Of a stretch of 64,000 nucleotides of DNA, positions 1 to 8,199 are shown in pieces (position 1 is the first letter of the stretch; every line of letters begins with the position of its first letter). The translations under genes were made by a program, and so were the position numbers. This DNA is from Pseudomonadota bacterium (GTDB lineage Bacteria; Pseudomonadota; Alphaproteobacteria; Rhizobiales; Rhizobiaceae), in assembly GCA_023419535.1 (NCBI GenBank), contig JAEZXX010000081.1, forward strand, positions 62,001 through 126,000, written 5' to 3'. The notes under the pieces are model-generated. The model ran no database searches and had not been told where the DNA came from. It worked only from the letters and a program-made list of their open reading frames with translations.

Positions 1-199
1 CTCGCAGATGCTGGACGAACACCGCGTGCTCGTCGGCGAAAAGGACCTCCTCGACAATGTCGGCCAGATCCGCGCGCTGCGCGAGGCGGGCTATACCGGC
101 TTCTACTCCTTCGAACCCTTCGCCGCCTCGGTCCACCGCTCGGCCGATATCGAGGCCGATTTGAAGGCATCCATCCGGGCGATCGAGGGAGCGCTCTGA
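1..199 (+). CDS. C-terminal end of a TIM-barrel sugar isomerase/epimerase (partial)
   Basis: This is the last ~65 codons of a gene that begins before the window; the frame is open from base 2 to the TGA at 197-199. The visible tail (RALREAGYTGFYSFEPFA, then a final helix) looks like the C-terminus of xylose-isomerase-like TIM-barrel proteins of the IolE/IolI/hydroxypyruvate-isomerase type, in which a Ser-Phe-Glu near the end supplies a metal-ligand glutamate. It is followed at once by the inositol regulator and iol genes, so a role as an inosose isomerase (IolI-like) is plausible. That is inference from context, because the catalytic core lies outside the window. Confidence 0.6.
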   Translation, partial: SQMLDEHRVLVGEKDLLDNVGQIRALREAGYTGFYSFEPFAASVHRSADIEADLKASIRAIEGAL

Positions 200-211
200 C
201 GAGGCCGGCAT

Positions 212-233
212 GGCGTTCCAGGTCTGGAACGCC
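212..233. promoter_or_regulatory. Perfect 22-bp inverted repeat upstream of the RpiR-type regulator gene
   Basis: Arms GGCGTTCCA and TGGAACGCC (9 bp, perfect) flank a 4-nt centre. It lies 13 bp past the stop of the preceding gene and 19 bp before the regulator's first ATG. It could be an operator or a weak transcript-end hairpin; no T-run follows it, which favours the operator reading. Confidence 0.5.
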
Positions 234-236
234 TAA

Positions 237-256
237 TCCATCGAGACCTCGATGGA
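237..256. promoter_or_regulatory. Perfect 20-bp inverted repeat overlapping the regulator's first ATG
   Basis: Arms TCCATCGAG and CTCGATGGA (9 bp, perfect) flank a 2-nt centre. The ATG at 252 lies inside the right arm. It sits 3 bp after the previous palindrome, giving a tandem pair that suits autoregulation. A hairpin that hides the start codon in the mRNA is the alternative. Confidence 0.5.
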
Positions 257-1115
257 GACGATGGGAACGATGACCATGCCGACGCGATCCGATCTGGCGC
301 CGCCTCCGGACTTCATGGCCCTGAAGGCGCTCATCGTCGAGCGCAAGGAGAGCCTTCCCAAGCGGCTGCGTCAGATCGCGGCCTATTCGCTGGAGAACCC
401 GGACGAGATCGCCTTCGGCACGGTCGCCACCATCGCCGCCTCCGCCGACGTGCAGCCCTCCGCCCTTGTCCGCTTCTCGCAGGCGCTCGGCTTCGAGGGC
501 TTCTCCGGGCTGCAGGAGCTGTTCCGCGCGCGGCTCCTGGAGCGCAACGCCGGTTACGAGGAGCGCCTTCGCGCCGTGCGCGACGCCGAGCGCGACGGCC
601 GGGAATCGGTCCTGTCCGGCTTCGTCTCCGCCGCCCATCGCTCGCTCGACAAGCTGACGGCGAGCGTGGACGAGGAGCGCTTCACGCGCGCCGCGGCGAT
701 GCTGGCCAATGCCGGAACGATCTACATCATCGCCAAGCGCCGCTCCTACCCGATCGGCGCCTACATGGCCTACGCCTTCGGAAAGATGCGCATCCGCTGC
801 GTCCTGGCTAGCACGACGCAGGGGATAGACGAGGACATCCTGTCGCTTGCGGGCCCGGGCGATGCGGCCTTCGCGATCAGCTTCTCGCCCTATGCCTCGG
901 AAAGCGTGGCTCAGGCGAGGGGGCTCGCCGCGCGCGGCGTGCCCCTCGTGTCGCTCACCGACACGGTGTTCTCGCCGCTCGCCGAAATCTCCACCGAATG
1001 GTTCGAGCTGGCCGAGGCCGACCATGCCGGCTTCCGGCTCCTGTCGGCCTCCATGGCCTTCGCCATGGCCCTCACCGTCATGGTCGCCGAACATCGCCGT
1101 GATCCGACAAAATAG
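252..1115 (+). CDS. iolR: MurR/RpiR-family transcriptional regulator, probable inositol operon regulator
   Basis: The 287-residue protein has an N-terminal RpiR helix-turn-helix (about residues 20-95, with ASADVQPSALVRFSQALGF as the recognition region) and a C-terminal SIS sugar-phosphate-binding domain (about 125-260). RpiR regulators of rhizobial iol operons are repressors that sense an inositol-derived phosphorylated intermediate. Its position directly before iolC supports that role here; the exact effector is inferred. The start is uncertain: in-frame ATGs occur at 252, 261, 270 and 276, none with a strong Shine-Dalgarno, and the first lies inside a perfect palindrome. It is the size expected for the family. 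Confidence 0.85.
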   Translation: METMGTMTMPTRSDLAPPPDFMALKALIVERKESLPKRLRQIAAYSLENPDEIAFGTVATIAASADVQPSALVRFSQALGFEGFSGLQELFRARLLERNAGYEERLRAVRDAERDGRESVLSGFVSAAHRSLDKLTASVDEERFTRAAAMLANAGTIYIIAKRRSYPIGAYMAYAFGKMRIRCVLASTTQGIDEDILSLAGPGDAAFAISFSPYASESVAQARGLAARGVPLVSLTDTVFSPLAEISTEWFELAEADHAGFRLLSASMAFAMALTVMVAEHRRDPTK

Positions 1116-1125
1116 AACATTGAAA

Positions 1126-1145
1126 CCGAATTGACTTACATTCGG
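1126..1145. promoter_or_regulatory. Candidate operator upstream of iolC
   Basis: A perfect inverted repeat with arms CCGAAT and ATTCGG separated by 8 nt lies between iolR and iolC. It overlaps a TTGACT sequence usable as a -35 box, which is the expected geometry for repression by the adjacent RpiR-type regulator. That this regulator binds here is inference. Confidence 0.5.
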
Positions 1146-1159
1146 AATTTATGATTTAT
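1131..1159 (+). promoter_or_regulatory. Possible sigma-70-type promoter of iolCDE
   Basis: TTGACT at 1131-1136 is followed after 17 bp by ATTTAT at 1154-1159. This is the most AT-rich stretch in the neighbourhood. A transcript starting near 1166 would have a leader of about 25 nt before the GTG at 1191. The -10 match is moderate. Confidence 0.4.
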
Positions 1160-1190
1160 GTTGAGGGCGTCACCGATGGGAGGACAGCGC

Positions 1191-3110
1191 GTGACACAGA
1201 CCCTTCAGAAGCTTGATATCGTCACGATCGGCCGCGCGTCCGTGGACCTCTACGGGCGGGAGATCGGCACCCGGCTGGAGGACGTCTCCTCCTTCGCCAA
1301 GTCCGTCGGCGGCTGCCCGGCCAACATCGCCATCGGCACTGCGCGCCTCGGCCTGCGTTCGGCGCTCCTGACGCGCGTGGGCGACGAGCAGTTCGGCCGC
1401 TTCATCCGCGAGCAGATGGCGCGCGAGGGCGTCGAGACCGCCGGCATCGCCACCGATCCGACCCGCCTGACGGCGCTCGCGATCCTGGCGGTCGAGAGCG
1501 ACAAGTCCTTTCCGCTGCTGTTCTATCGGGACAACTGTGCCGACAACGCGCTGGAGGAAAGCGACGTCGACGAGGCGCTGATCGCCCGCTCCGCCGCGGT
1601 TCTCGTGACCGGCACCCACTTCGCCAAGCCGAACACCGACGCCGCGCAGCGCAAGGCCATGCGCCTCGCCAAGGCCGCCGGCGGCAAGGTCGTCTTCGAC
1701 ATCGACTACCGCCCCAACCTCTGGGGGTTGGCCGGGCACGACGCGGGCGACAACCGCTATATCGCCTCGGCGGAAGTCTCCGCGCGCCTGCGCACGGTCC
1801 TCGCCGCCTGCGACCTCATCGTCGGGACCGAAGAGGAGGTGCTGATCGCCTCCGGCGAGTCCGACCTTCTCGCCGCGCTCAAGACCATCCGCCAGCATTC
1901 GAATGGAACGATCGTTCTGAAGCGCGGTCCGATGGGCTGCATCGTCTATGACGGGCCGATCAGCGACGATCTGGAGGACGGCATCGTCGGCCGCGGTTTC
2001 CCGATCGAGGTCTACAACGTGCTCGGGGCGGGCGACGCCTTCCTGTCGGGCTTCCTGCGCGGCTGGCTGCGCGGCGAGCCGCACGAGACCAGCGCGACCT
2101 ACGCCAATGCCTGCGGCGCCTTCGCCGTGTCGCGGCTGCTCTGCTCGCCGGAGATCCCGACCTTCGCCGAGCTCGACCACTTCCTGAAGAACGGCAGCCC
2201 GGAGCGGGCGCTGCGCAAGGACGAGGCGATCAACCACATCCACTGGGCGACGACCCGGCGCAAGGCCTATCCCGGCGTCATGGCGCTCGCCTTCGACCAT
2301 CGCTCGCAGGTCGAGGATCTGTGCGGCGGCGACGAGGGCCGGCTTGCGCGCGTGCCCGAGTTCAAGCGCCTCGCGGTCCAGGCGGCGGCGCGCGTCGCGG
2401 GCGGGCGGCCGGGCTTCGGCATGCTGATCGACGACAAGTTCGGGCGCGAGGCCCTGTTCGACGCCGCCCGCCAGCCGGACTTCTGGATCGGCAAGCCGAT
2501 CGAACTGCCGGGCTCGCGTCCGCTGCGCTTCGAGTTCGGCCAGGATCTCGGCTCGCGCCTGATCGACTGGCCGGTCGACCACTGCATCAAGGTGCTCGCC
2601 TTCTTCCATCCGGACGATCCGGCGGAGCTGAAGGCCGAGCAGACCGAGAAGCTTCTCGCGGCCTATCAGGCGGCGCGGAAGATCGGGAGGGAGATCCTGA
2701 TCGAGATCATCGCCGGCAAGCACGGAAGCCTCGACCAGACGACGATCGCCCGCGCCCTGACCGAACTCTACGACGCCGGGCTCAAGCCCGACTGGTGGAA
2801 GCTGGAGCCGCAGACGGACGCCCGCGCCTGGGCGGCCATCGACCAGGTGATCGAGACGCGCGACCCCTATTGCCGGGGCGTTCTCCTGCTCGGGCTCGAG
2901 GCCTCCATCGAGGCGCTCGGCCAGGGCTTCGCCGCCGCCCGGACGGCGCGGACCGTGAAGGGTTTCGCCGTCGGGCGCACGATCTGGGTGGAGGCCGCCC
3001 GCGGCTGGCTCGCGGGCGGGCTGTCGGACGAGGAGGCGGTCGCCGACATGGCCCGGCGCTTCGAAACGCTGTGCGAACTGTGGCGCGAACCCGGACGGCT
3101 GGCGGCCTGA
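1191..3110 (+). CDS. iolC: Bifunctional 5-dehydro-2-deoxygluconokinase / DUF2090 protein
   Basis: Residues ~8-325 form a PfkB-family kinase that phosphorylates 5-dehydro-2-deoxy-D-gluconate in the inositol pathway. The glycine-rich N-terminal motif SVGGCPANIA and the catalytic GAGDAF motif near residue 280 are present. Residues ~330-635 are a DUF2090 domain, as in proteobacterial IolC fusions; it resembles an aldolase-type TIM barrel and may supply the next step (IolJ-like cleavage), which is unproven. I chose the GTG at 1191 (639 aa) because GGGAGGA at 1178-1184 is spaced correctly for it. ATGs at 1158 and 1176 are possible but lack a Shine-Dalgarno, and 1158 would overlap the predicted -10 box. 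Confidence 0.92.
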   Translation: MTQTLQKLDIVTIGRASVDLYGREIGTRLEDVSSFAKSVGGCPANIAIGTARLGLRSALLTRVGDEQFGRFIREQMAREGVETAGIATDPTRLTALAILAVESDKSFPLLFYRDNCADNALEESDVDEALIARSAAVLVTGTHFAKPNTDAAQRKAMRLAKAAGGKVVFDIDYRPNLWGLAGHDAGDNRYIASAEVSARLRTVLAACDLIVGTEEEVLIASGESDLLAALKTIRQHSNGTIVLKRGPMGCIVYDGPISDDLEDGIVGRGFPIEVYNVLGAGDAFLSGFLRGWLRGEPHETSATYANACGAFAVSRLLCSPEIPTFAELDHFLKNGSPERALRKDEAINHIHWATTRRKAYPGVMALAFDHRSQVEDLCGGDEGRLARVPEFKRLAVQAAARVAGGRPGFGMLIDDKFGREALFDAARQPDFWIGKPIELPGSRPLRFEFGQDLGSRLIDWPVDHCIKVLAFFHPDDPAELKAEQTEKLLAAYQAARKIGREILIEIIAGKHGSLDQTTIARALTELYDAGLKPDWWKLEPQTDARAWAAIDQVIETRDPYCRGVLLLGLEASIEALGQGFAAARTARTVKGFAVGRTIWVEAARGWLAGGLSDEEAVADMARRFETLCELWREPGRLAA

Positions 3111-3170
3111 ACGGGCCGCTGCGAACGAGACGTTCAAGGAGCGGGGCCTTCGGCGCCGCGGGAGGATGAG

Positions 3171-5024
3171 ATGGTCGAGACGACGGTGCGCCTGACGATG
3201 GCGCAGGCCGTGGCGCGGTTCCTGACGCGCCAGATGACGGTGATCGAGGGCCGCAAGCAGCCGATCTTCGGCGGCGTCTTCGCCATTTTCGGACACGGCA
3301 ACGTCGCCGGCATCGGCGAGGCGCTCTACGGGGTGCGCGACGAGATCACCACCTTCCGCGCCCAGAACGAGCAGGGCATGGCGAACGCGGCCGCCGCCTT
3401 CGCCAAGGCGAGCTTCCGCCGCCGCTTCATGGCCTGCACCACCTCGATCGGCCCGGGCGCGCTGAACATGGTGACGAGCGCCGCGCTCGCCCATGCCAAC
3501 CGCCTGCCGATGCTGCTTCTGCCCGGCGACGTCTTCGCCAACCGCCTGCCGGACCCGGTGCTGCAGCAGGTCGAGGATTTCGGCGACGGCACGGTCTCGG
3601 CCACCGACTGCTTCCGGCCCGTCTCGCGCTATTTCGACCGCATCGTGAGGCCCGAGCAGATCGTGCCGGCGCTGCGCCGGGCCATGCAGGTGCTGACCGA
3701 TCCGGCCGAATGCGGGCCCGTCACGCTGGCGCTCTGCCAGGACGTCCAGGCCGAGGCCTTCGACTATCCGGAGAGCTTCTTCGCCGAGAAGGTCTGGATG
3801 CCGCGCCGCGCCCGCCCCGACGAGGCCGAACTCGACGAGGCGCTGCGCCTCCTGAAGGCGGCGAAGCGGCCGATCGTGGTCGCGGGCGGCGGCGTCCTCT
3901 ATTCCGGCGCCTGCGACACGCTTCGCGACTTCGCCGAAACGCACGCGATTCCCGTGACGGAGACGCACGGCGGCAAGTCCAGCCTGCCGCACTCGCACCC
4001 CTCCAACATGGGCGCGATCGGCGTCACCGGCTCCTCGGCCTCGAACGTGCTGGCCGCCGAATGCGATCTGATCCTGGCGGTCGGCACGCGCCTCGCCGAC
4101 TTCACCACCGGCTCCTGGGCGCTGTTCCGCGACCCGGGCCTGAAGATCGTCGGGCTGAACGTCCAGCCCTTCGACGCGGGCAAGCACGACGCCGCCCCGC
4201 TCGTCTGCGACGCGCAGATCGGCCTCGAAGCGCTGTCGAAGGGGCTTGCCGGACACCGCTTCGAGGCCGCTTGGTCGCAGAAGGCGAGCGCGGCCAAGGC
4301 CGAATGGATGGAGGCGACGAACGCCGCCATCGCCCCGGCCAACGACGGACTGCCGACCGACGCGCAGGTGATCGGCGCGGTGCACCGTGCGCGCAACTCG
4401 CCGGACACCGTGCTCGTCTGCGCGGCCGGCGGCCTGCCGGGCGAGCTTCACAAGCTCTGGCAGGCCGAGGCGCCCGGCGGCTACCACATGGAGTACGGCT
4501 TCTCGACCATGGGCTACGAGGTCGCGGGCGGCTTCGGCGTCAAGCTCGCGCGCCCGCAAGCCGACGTGGTCGTGATGGTCGGCGACGGCTCGTACATGAT
4601 GCTGAACTCGGAGATCTACTCCTCGCTGATGGTCGGCGCGAAGGTCACCATCGTCCTTCTCGACAATGGCGGATACGGCTGCATCAACCGGCTGCAGATG
4701 GAATGCGGCGGCGCGAACTTCAACAACATGCTGGCCGACAGCCATCATGTCGACCTGCCGCGCATCGACTTCGCCGCGCACGCCGCATCGATGGGCGCGG
4801 CGAGCCGCACCGTCTCGACCGTCGCCGAGCTGGAGGCCGCCCTGCGCGAGACCAAGGACGAGCCGCGCACGACCCTCATCCGCATCGACACCGACCATCT
4901 GGCGACCACGACAGCCGGCGGCCACTGGTGGGACGTCGTGGTCCCGGAGATCTCCGAGCGCGAACAGGTGGCCGAGGCGCGCAAGGGCTACGAGAAGGCG
5001 CGGATGTTCCAGAGGGTGGGGTGA
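3171..5024 (+). CDS. iolD: 3D-(3,5/4)-trihydroxycyclohexane-1,2-dione hydrolase (ThDP-dependent)
   Basis: The 617-residue thiamine-diphosphate enzyme opens the ring of the diketo-inositol made by IolE, giving 5-deoxy-glucuronate. The N-terminal pyrimidine-binding domain holds the catalytic glutamate in FRAQNEQGMA (around residue 66). The C-terminal pyrophosphate-binding domain has GDGSYMMLNSEI followed by DNGGYGCI (around 470-510), the GDG-N metal-binding motif. The length is normal for IolD. The ATG follows a GGGAGGA Shine-Dalgarno, 60 bp after iolC. A multi-hairpin element follows the stop. Confidence 0.95.
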   Translation: MVETTVRLTMAQAVARFLTRQMTVIEGRKQPIFGGVFAIFGHGNVAGIGEALYGVRDEITTFRAQNEQGMANAAAAFAKASFRRRFMACTTSIGPGALNMVTSAALAHANRLPMLLLPGDVFANRLPDPVLQQVEDFGDGTVSATDCFRPVSRYFDRIVRPEQIVPALRRAMQVLTDPAECGPVTLALCQDVQAEAFDYPESFFAEKVWMPRRARPDEAELDEALRLLKAAKRPIVVAGGGVLYSGACDTLRDFAETHAIPVTETHGGKSSLPHSHPSNMGAIGVTGSSASNVLAAECDLILAVGTRLADFTTGSWALFRDPGLKIVGLNVQPFDAGKHDAAPLVCDAQIGLEALSKGLAGHRFEAAWSQKASAAKAEWMEATNAAIAPANDGLPTDAQVIGAVHRARNSPDTVLVCAAGGLPGELHKLWQAEAPGGYHMEYGFSTMGYEVAGGFGVKLARPQADVVVMVGDGSYMMLNSEIYSSLMVGAKVTIVLLDNGGYGCINRLQMECGGANFNNMLADSHHVDLPRIDFAAHAASMGAASRTVSTVAELEAALRETKDEPRTTLIRIDTDHLATTTAGGHWWDVVVPEISEREQVAEARKGYEKARMFQRVG

Positions 5025-5054
5025 CCCGGCCGCTCCTGCCCGAAAGGGGTGCCC

Positions 5055-5207
5055 TTCTTCTCCCCGGCGGGGAGAAGGTGCCCCGAAGGGGCGGATGAGG
5101 GGTCGGCGAAGCCGAGTGGCCCGCTGCGATTGCTCGCCGCCCGCCAACGGCGCTTCGCGCCGCCCCTCATCGGCCTGCCGGCCACTTCTCCCCGCAGGGG
5201 AGAAGAA
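5055..5207. repeat. RIME-like palindromic intergenic element, copy 1 (iolD-iolE spacer)
   Basis: The iolD-iolE gap is filled by a ~150-bp palindromic mosaic. Terminal hairpins CTTCTCCCC/GGGGAGAAG lie at 5057-5077 (loop GGC) and 5185-5205 (loop GCA). Inside are GCCCC-GAA-GGGGC, TCGGC-GAA-GCCGA and CGGCGC-TTC-GCGCCG hairpins and the motif GATGAGGGG with its complement CCCCTCATC. A second copy in inverted orientation is at 32552-32700. The layout resembles the RIME elements of rhizobia; family membership is inferred from structure. Confidence 0.8.
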
Positions 5208-5275
5208 TCGAAGCTTCGGCGTCGCGGGACTGGCCCGCGCCGCCCATCGTCATCCGGAACGCGCAAGGTCCCCTC

Positions 5276-6178
5276 ATGATCCGCTACGGCACCAACCCCA
5301 TCGCCTGGACCAACGACGACGACTGGTCGATCGGCGGGCATCTGACGCTTCAGGACTGCCTGGAGGACTGCCGGCGCATCGGCTTCGACGGGATCGAGAA
5401 GGGGCATCTGATGCCCTCCGACCCGATCGAGCTGAAGGAGACGCTCGCCGAATACGGCCTCGTCTTCGTCTCCGGCTGGCACTCGACCAACATCCTCGTC
5501 AACGACATCGAGGAGGAGAAGCGGGCGATCCAGCCGCATCTCGATCTCCTGAAGGCCAACGGCTCGACGGTCGCCATCGCCTGCGAATGCTCCAACACGG
5601 TCCACGGCGACGACACGAAGGCCGTGCTCGCCGACCGTCCGGTCCTGTCCGACGAGGAGTTCGACCGCTTCGCCAAGGGCCTGGAGGAGCTTGCCGCCCA
5701 TACGGCCGCCCAGGGGATCGACCTCGTCTACCATCACCACATGGGAACGGTCGTTCAGACGGGCGCGGAGATCGACCGGCTGATGGAGAAGACGGGGCCG
5801 GCGCTGAAGCTCCTGCTCGACACCGGCCATGCCTGGTTCGGCGGCTCGGACCCGGCCGAGGTCGCCGCCAAGCACATGCACCGCGTCCGGCACATCCATT
5901 GCAAGAACGTCCGGCCCCAGATCGCCGAGGAGGTGAAGGCGGAAAAGCTGTCTTTCCTGGAAGGCGTGCGCCGCGGCGTCTTCACCGTGCCGGGCGACCC
6001 GGAGGGCGCGGTCGACTACGCGCCGGTCCTGAGGATCGCCGCGGAGCACGGCTACGAGGGCTGGCTCGTGATCGAGGCCGAGCAGGACTCGGCCGTGCGC
6101 GACCCGTTCGAGTTCCAGTCGCTCGGCCACCGCTCGCTGAAGGCGATGGCGCGCGAAGCGGGCCTCGACCGGTCCTAG
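5276..6178 (+). CDS. iolE: myo-inosose-2 dehydratase
   Basis: This 300-residue TIM-barrel enzyme of the xylose-isomerase-like fold dehydrates 2-keto-myo-inositol to the trihydroxycyclohexane-dione used by IolD. The N-terminus (YGTNPIAWTNDDDW) and the segments GFDGIEKGHL, DLVYHHHMGT, LLLDTGHAWFGG and VRHIHCKNVR are characteristic of IolE and carry the His/Asp/Glu metal ligands. The family length matches. It follows the palindromic element and probably belongs to the same transcript as iolCD; an AAGGT sequence precedes the ATG. Confidence 0.94.
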   Translation: MIRYGTNPIAWTNDDDWSIGGHLTLQDCLEDCRRIGFDGIEKGHLMPSDPIELKETLAEYGLVFVSGWHSTNILVNDIEEEKRAIQPHLDLLKANGSTVAIACECSNTVHGDDTKAVLADRPVLSDEEFDRFAKGLEELAAHTAAQGIDLVYHHHMGTVVQTGAEIDRLMEKTGPALKLLLDTGHAWFGGSDPAEVAAKHMHRVRHIHCKNVRPQIAEEVKAEKLSFLEGVRRGVFTVPGDPEGAVDYAPVLRIAAEHGYEGWLVIEAEQDSAVRDPFEFQSLGHRSLKAMAREAGLDRS

Positions 6179-6204
6179 GCTTTGAAGAGGAGGAGACGTC
6201 CACG

Positions 6205-7119
6205 ATGAAGATCGCGCTCGACCCCTACATGCACCGGCACCTGCCGCTCGACGCGCTCTGCCGCAAGACGGCCGAGCTCGGCTACGAGTACATGGAGCTT
6301 TCCCCGCGCGAGGATCTGTTTCCCTGGTGGGTGAGACCGCGCGCGCACAAGGAGCGCGTCGCCGAGTTCAGGAAGGCGCTGTCCGACCACGGCGTGAAGC
6401 TCGCCTCCGTCCTGCCGATGTACCGCTGGGCGAGCCCGCACGAGGACGAGCGGCAGGCGGCGGTGCGCTACTGGAAGGAGGCGATCCGCCTCTCCGTCGA
6501 ACTCGGCTGCGACACGATGAACTCGGAGTTCGGCCGCGGCCCTTCGCCCGACCGCTCGCACCGCTCCAACTGCTGCGGCGGCCACCACACGCACGAGCAT
6601 TCCGAAGCCGCGTGGTGGCGCTCGATGGAGGAACTCGTGCCCGTCTTCGAGAAGGAGGGCGTGACGCTGAACATGGAGCCGCACCCGGAGGACTGGTGCG
6701 AGACGCTGCACCCGGCGATCGACATGCTGAAGTCGATCGGCTCCAAAAACGTCAAGTTTCTCTACTGCGCGCCGCACACCTTCTACTTCGGCGACGACAT
6801 GGCCAAGATGATCGCCGAGGCGGGCGACCTGATCGCCCACGTCCACGTCGCCGATACCTACAATCACAAGGCCTCGTCGGGCCTTCGCTACATCGTCAAC
6901 CCGCCGGGCGCGAAGGTCACGGTGCACCAGCACATGGACATGCACCAGGGCGAGATCGACTGGGACGTCTTCTTCTCCTCGCTCGCCAAGGTCGGGTTCG
7001 ACGGCATCGTCACCGCCTGCGTCTTCGGCTGGGAAGAGCGGGCCGACGCCTCCGGGCGGTTCATGCGCGCCGAGATCCAGAAATATGTGGACCGGCATTT
7101 TCAGGGAAAGCAGTCATGA
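6205..7119 (+). CDS. Sugar phosphate isomerase/epimerase, IolH-like
   Basis: A 304-residue TIM-barrel protein with an N-terminal strand MKIALDPYMHRHLPL, metal-ligand-rich segments (LNMEPHPEDW, IAHVHVADTYNHK, HQHMDMHQGEIDW) and a histidine/cysteine-rich insert around residues 118-135 (NCCGGHHTHEH). Proteins of this type accompany IolG in many inositol clusters and correspond in position to IolH; the exact reaction is not established. GGAGGAG lies just before the ATG. The stop overlaps the iolG start by 4 bp, so the two are translationally coupled. Confidence 0.8.
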   Translation: MKIALDPYMHRHLPLDALCRKTAELGYEYMELSPREDLFPWWVRPRAHKERVAEFRKALSDHGVKLASVLPMYRWASPHEDERQAAVRYWKEAIRLSVELGCDTMNSEFGRGPSPDRSHRSNCCGGHHTHEHSEAAWWRSMEELVPVFEKEGVTLNMEPHPEDWCETLHPAIDMLKSIGSKNVKFLYCAPHTFYFGDDMAKMIAEAGDLIAHVHVADTYNHKASSGLRYIVNPPGAKVTVHQHMDMHQGEIDWDVFFSSLAKVGFDGIVTACVFGWEERADASGRFMRAEIQKYVDRHFQGKQS

Positions 7120-8129
7120 CTTTGCGGATTGGGGTGATCGGGACCGGGGCCATCGGCCGCGATCACATGCGGCGCATCACGCGCACGCTCGCCGGGGCGC
7201 GCATCTCGGCGGTGACGGACGTGAACGGCGAGGCGGCGCGCTCGGCGCTCGACGGCCTCGGGATCGAGGCCGAGCTGCACGGCAACGGCGAGGCGCTGAT
7301 CGCCTCGGCCAACGTGGATGCCGTCCTCGTCACCTCCTGGGGCGGGGCGCACGAGCCCGACGTTCTGGCGGCCGTGAAGGCCGGCAAGCCGGTCTTCTGC
7401 GAGAAGCCGCTGGCGACGACCGCCGAAGGGTGCCGGCGCATCGTCGACGCCGAGATGGCGGGCGGAAAGCGCCTCGTCCAGGTCGGCTTCATGCGCCGCT
7501 ACGATGCGGGCTACGTCGCGCTGAAGCAGGCGATCGACGCGGGCACGATCGGCGAGCCGCTGATGCTCCACTGCGCGCACCGCAACCCCTCGGTGCCCGA
7601 GGCCTACACGACGCCGATGGCGATCAACGACACGCTGATCCACGAACTCGACGTCCTGCGCTGGCTGATCGAGGAGGACTACAAGTCCGTCCAGGTCGTC
7701 TTCCCGCGCAAGTCGCCGAACGCCCACGCGGCGCTGCGCGACCCGCAGATCGTCCTGATCGAGACGGTCAACGGCACGCGCATCGACGTCGAGATCTTCG
7801 TCAACTGCGTCTACGGCTACGACATCCAGTGCGAGGTGGTCGGCGAGACGGGCATCGCGCGCCTGCCGGACCCAATGCCGGTGGTGCTGCGCAAGGACGC
7901 GCGTCTCTCGACCCCGATCCTCACCGACTGGAAGGACCGCTTCATCGCCTCCTACGATGTCGAGCTGCAGGACTTCATCGAGGCGGCGAAAAACGGCACG
8001 GCGTCCGGCCCGACGGCCTGGGACGGCTATGCGGCGGCCATCGCGGCCGACGCCTGCGTCAAGGCGCAGGAGACCGGCGCAGTGGAGCCCGTGTCGCTGC
8101 CCGAGCGCCCCGCCTTCTACGCGGTCTGA
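7116..8129 (+). CDS. iolG: myo-inositol 2-dehydrogenase
   Basis: This 337-residue NAD-dependent Gfo/Idh/MocA oxidoreductase oxidises myo-inositol to 2-keto-myo-inositol, the first step of the pathway. The Rossmann motif GTGAIG is at residues 9-14 and EKP at 96-98. Lys97, Asp172 and His176 fall at the same numbers as the catalytic residues known for Bacillus subtilis IolG. The ATG lies in a 4-bp ATGA overlap with the preceding gene. It is called idhA in rhizobia. A strong terminator follows 26 bp later. Confidence 0.94.
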   Translation: MTLRIGVIGTGAIGRDHMRRITRTLAGARISAVTDVNGEAARSALDGLGIEAELHGNGEALIASANVDAVLVTSWGGAHEPDVLAAVKAGKPVFCEKPLATTAEGCRRIVDAEMAGGKRLVQVGFMRRYDAGYVALKQAIDAGTIGEPLMLHCAHRNPSVPEAYTTPMAINDTLIHELDVLRWLIEEDYKSVQVVFPRKSPNAHAALRDPQIVLIETVNGTRIDVEIFVNCVYGYDIQCEVVGETGIARLPDPMPVVLRKDARLSTPILTDWKDRFIASYDVELQDFIEAAKNGTASGPTAWDGYAAAIAADACVKAQETGAVEPVSLPERPAFYAV

Positions 8130-8154
8130 CCGCTCTAAACCACGGAGTGCATCG

Positions 8155-8182
8155 AAGGGCCGGCGTCCTGCGCCGGCCTTTT
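8155..8182 (+). terminator. Rho-independent terminator of the iol operon
   Basis: A GC-rich stem GGGCCGGCG/CGCCGGCCT (one G-T pair, loop TCCTG) at 8157-8179 continues into a TTTT run at 8179-8182, with AAG on the left flank extending the pairing. It separates iolG from the convergent amino-acid transporter operon. Confidence 0.85.
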
Positions 8183-8199
8183 CGCGTTCGGTGGGGCCG

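Noticed and set aside
1170..5147. A minus-strand open frame of 1325 codons antisense to iolC and iolD
   Set aside because: It is a by-product of strong third-position GC bias in the real genes: the product is Arg/Ala/Asp/Val-rich low-complexity sequence with no fold, and it has no ribosome site.
5025..5275. A small gene in the iolD-iolE spacer
   Set aside because: The open frames there simply read through the palindromic repeat element.
4666..6204. An N-terminal extension of more than 500 codons on the IolH-like gene
   Set aside because: It runs out of frame through iolD and iolE and has no coding character; GGAGGAG and the conserved MKIALDP start at 6205 settle the start.
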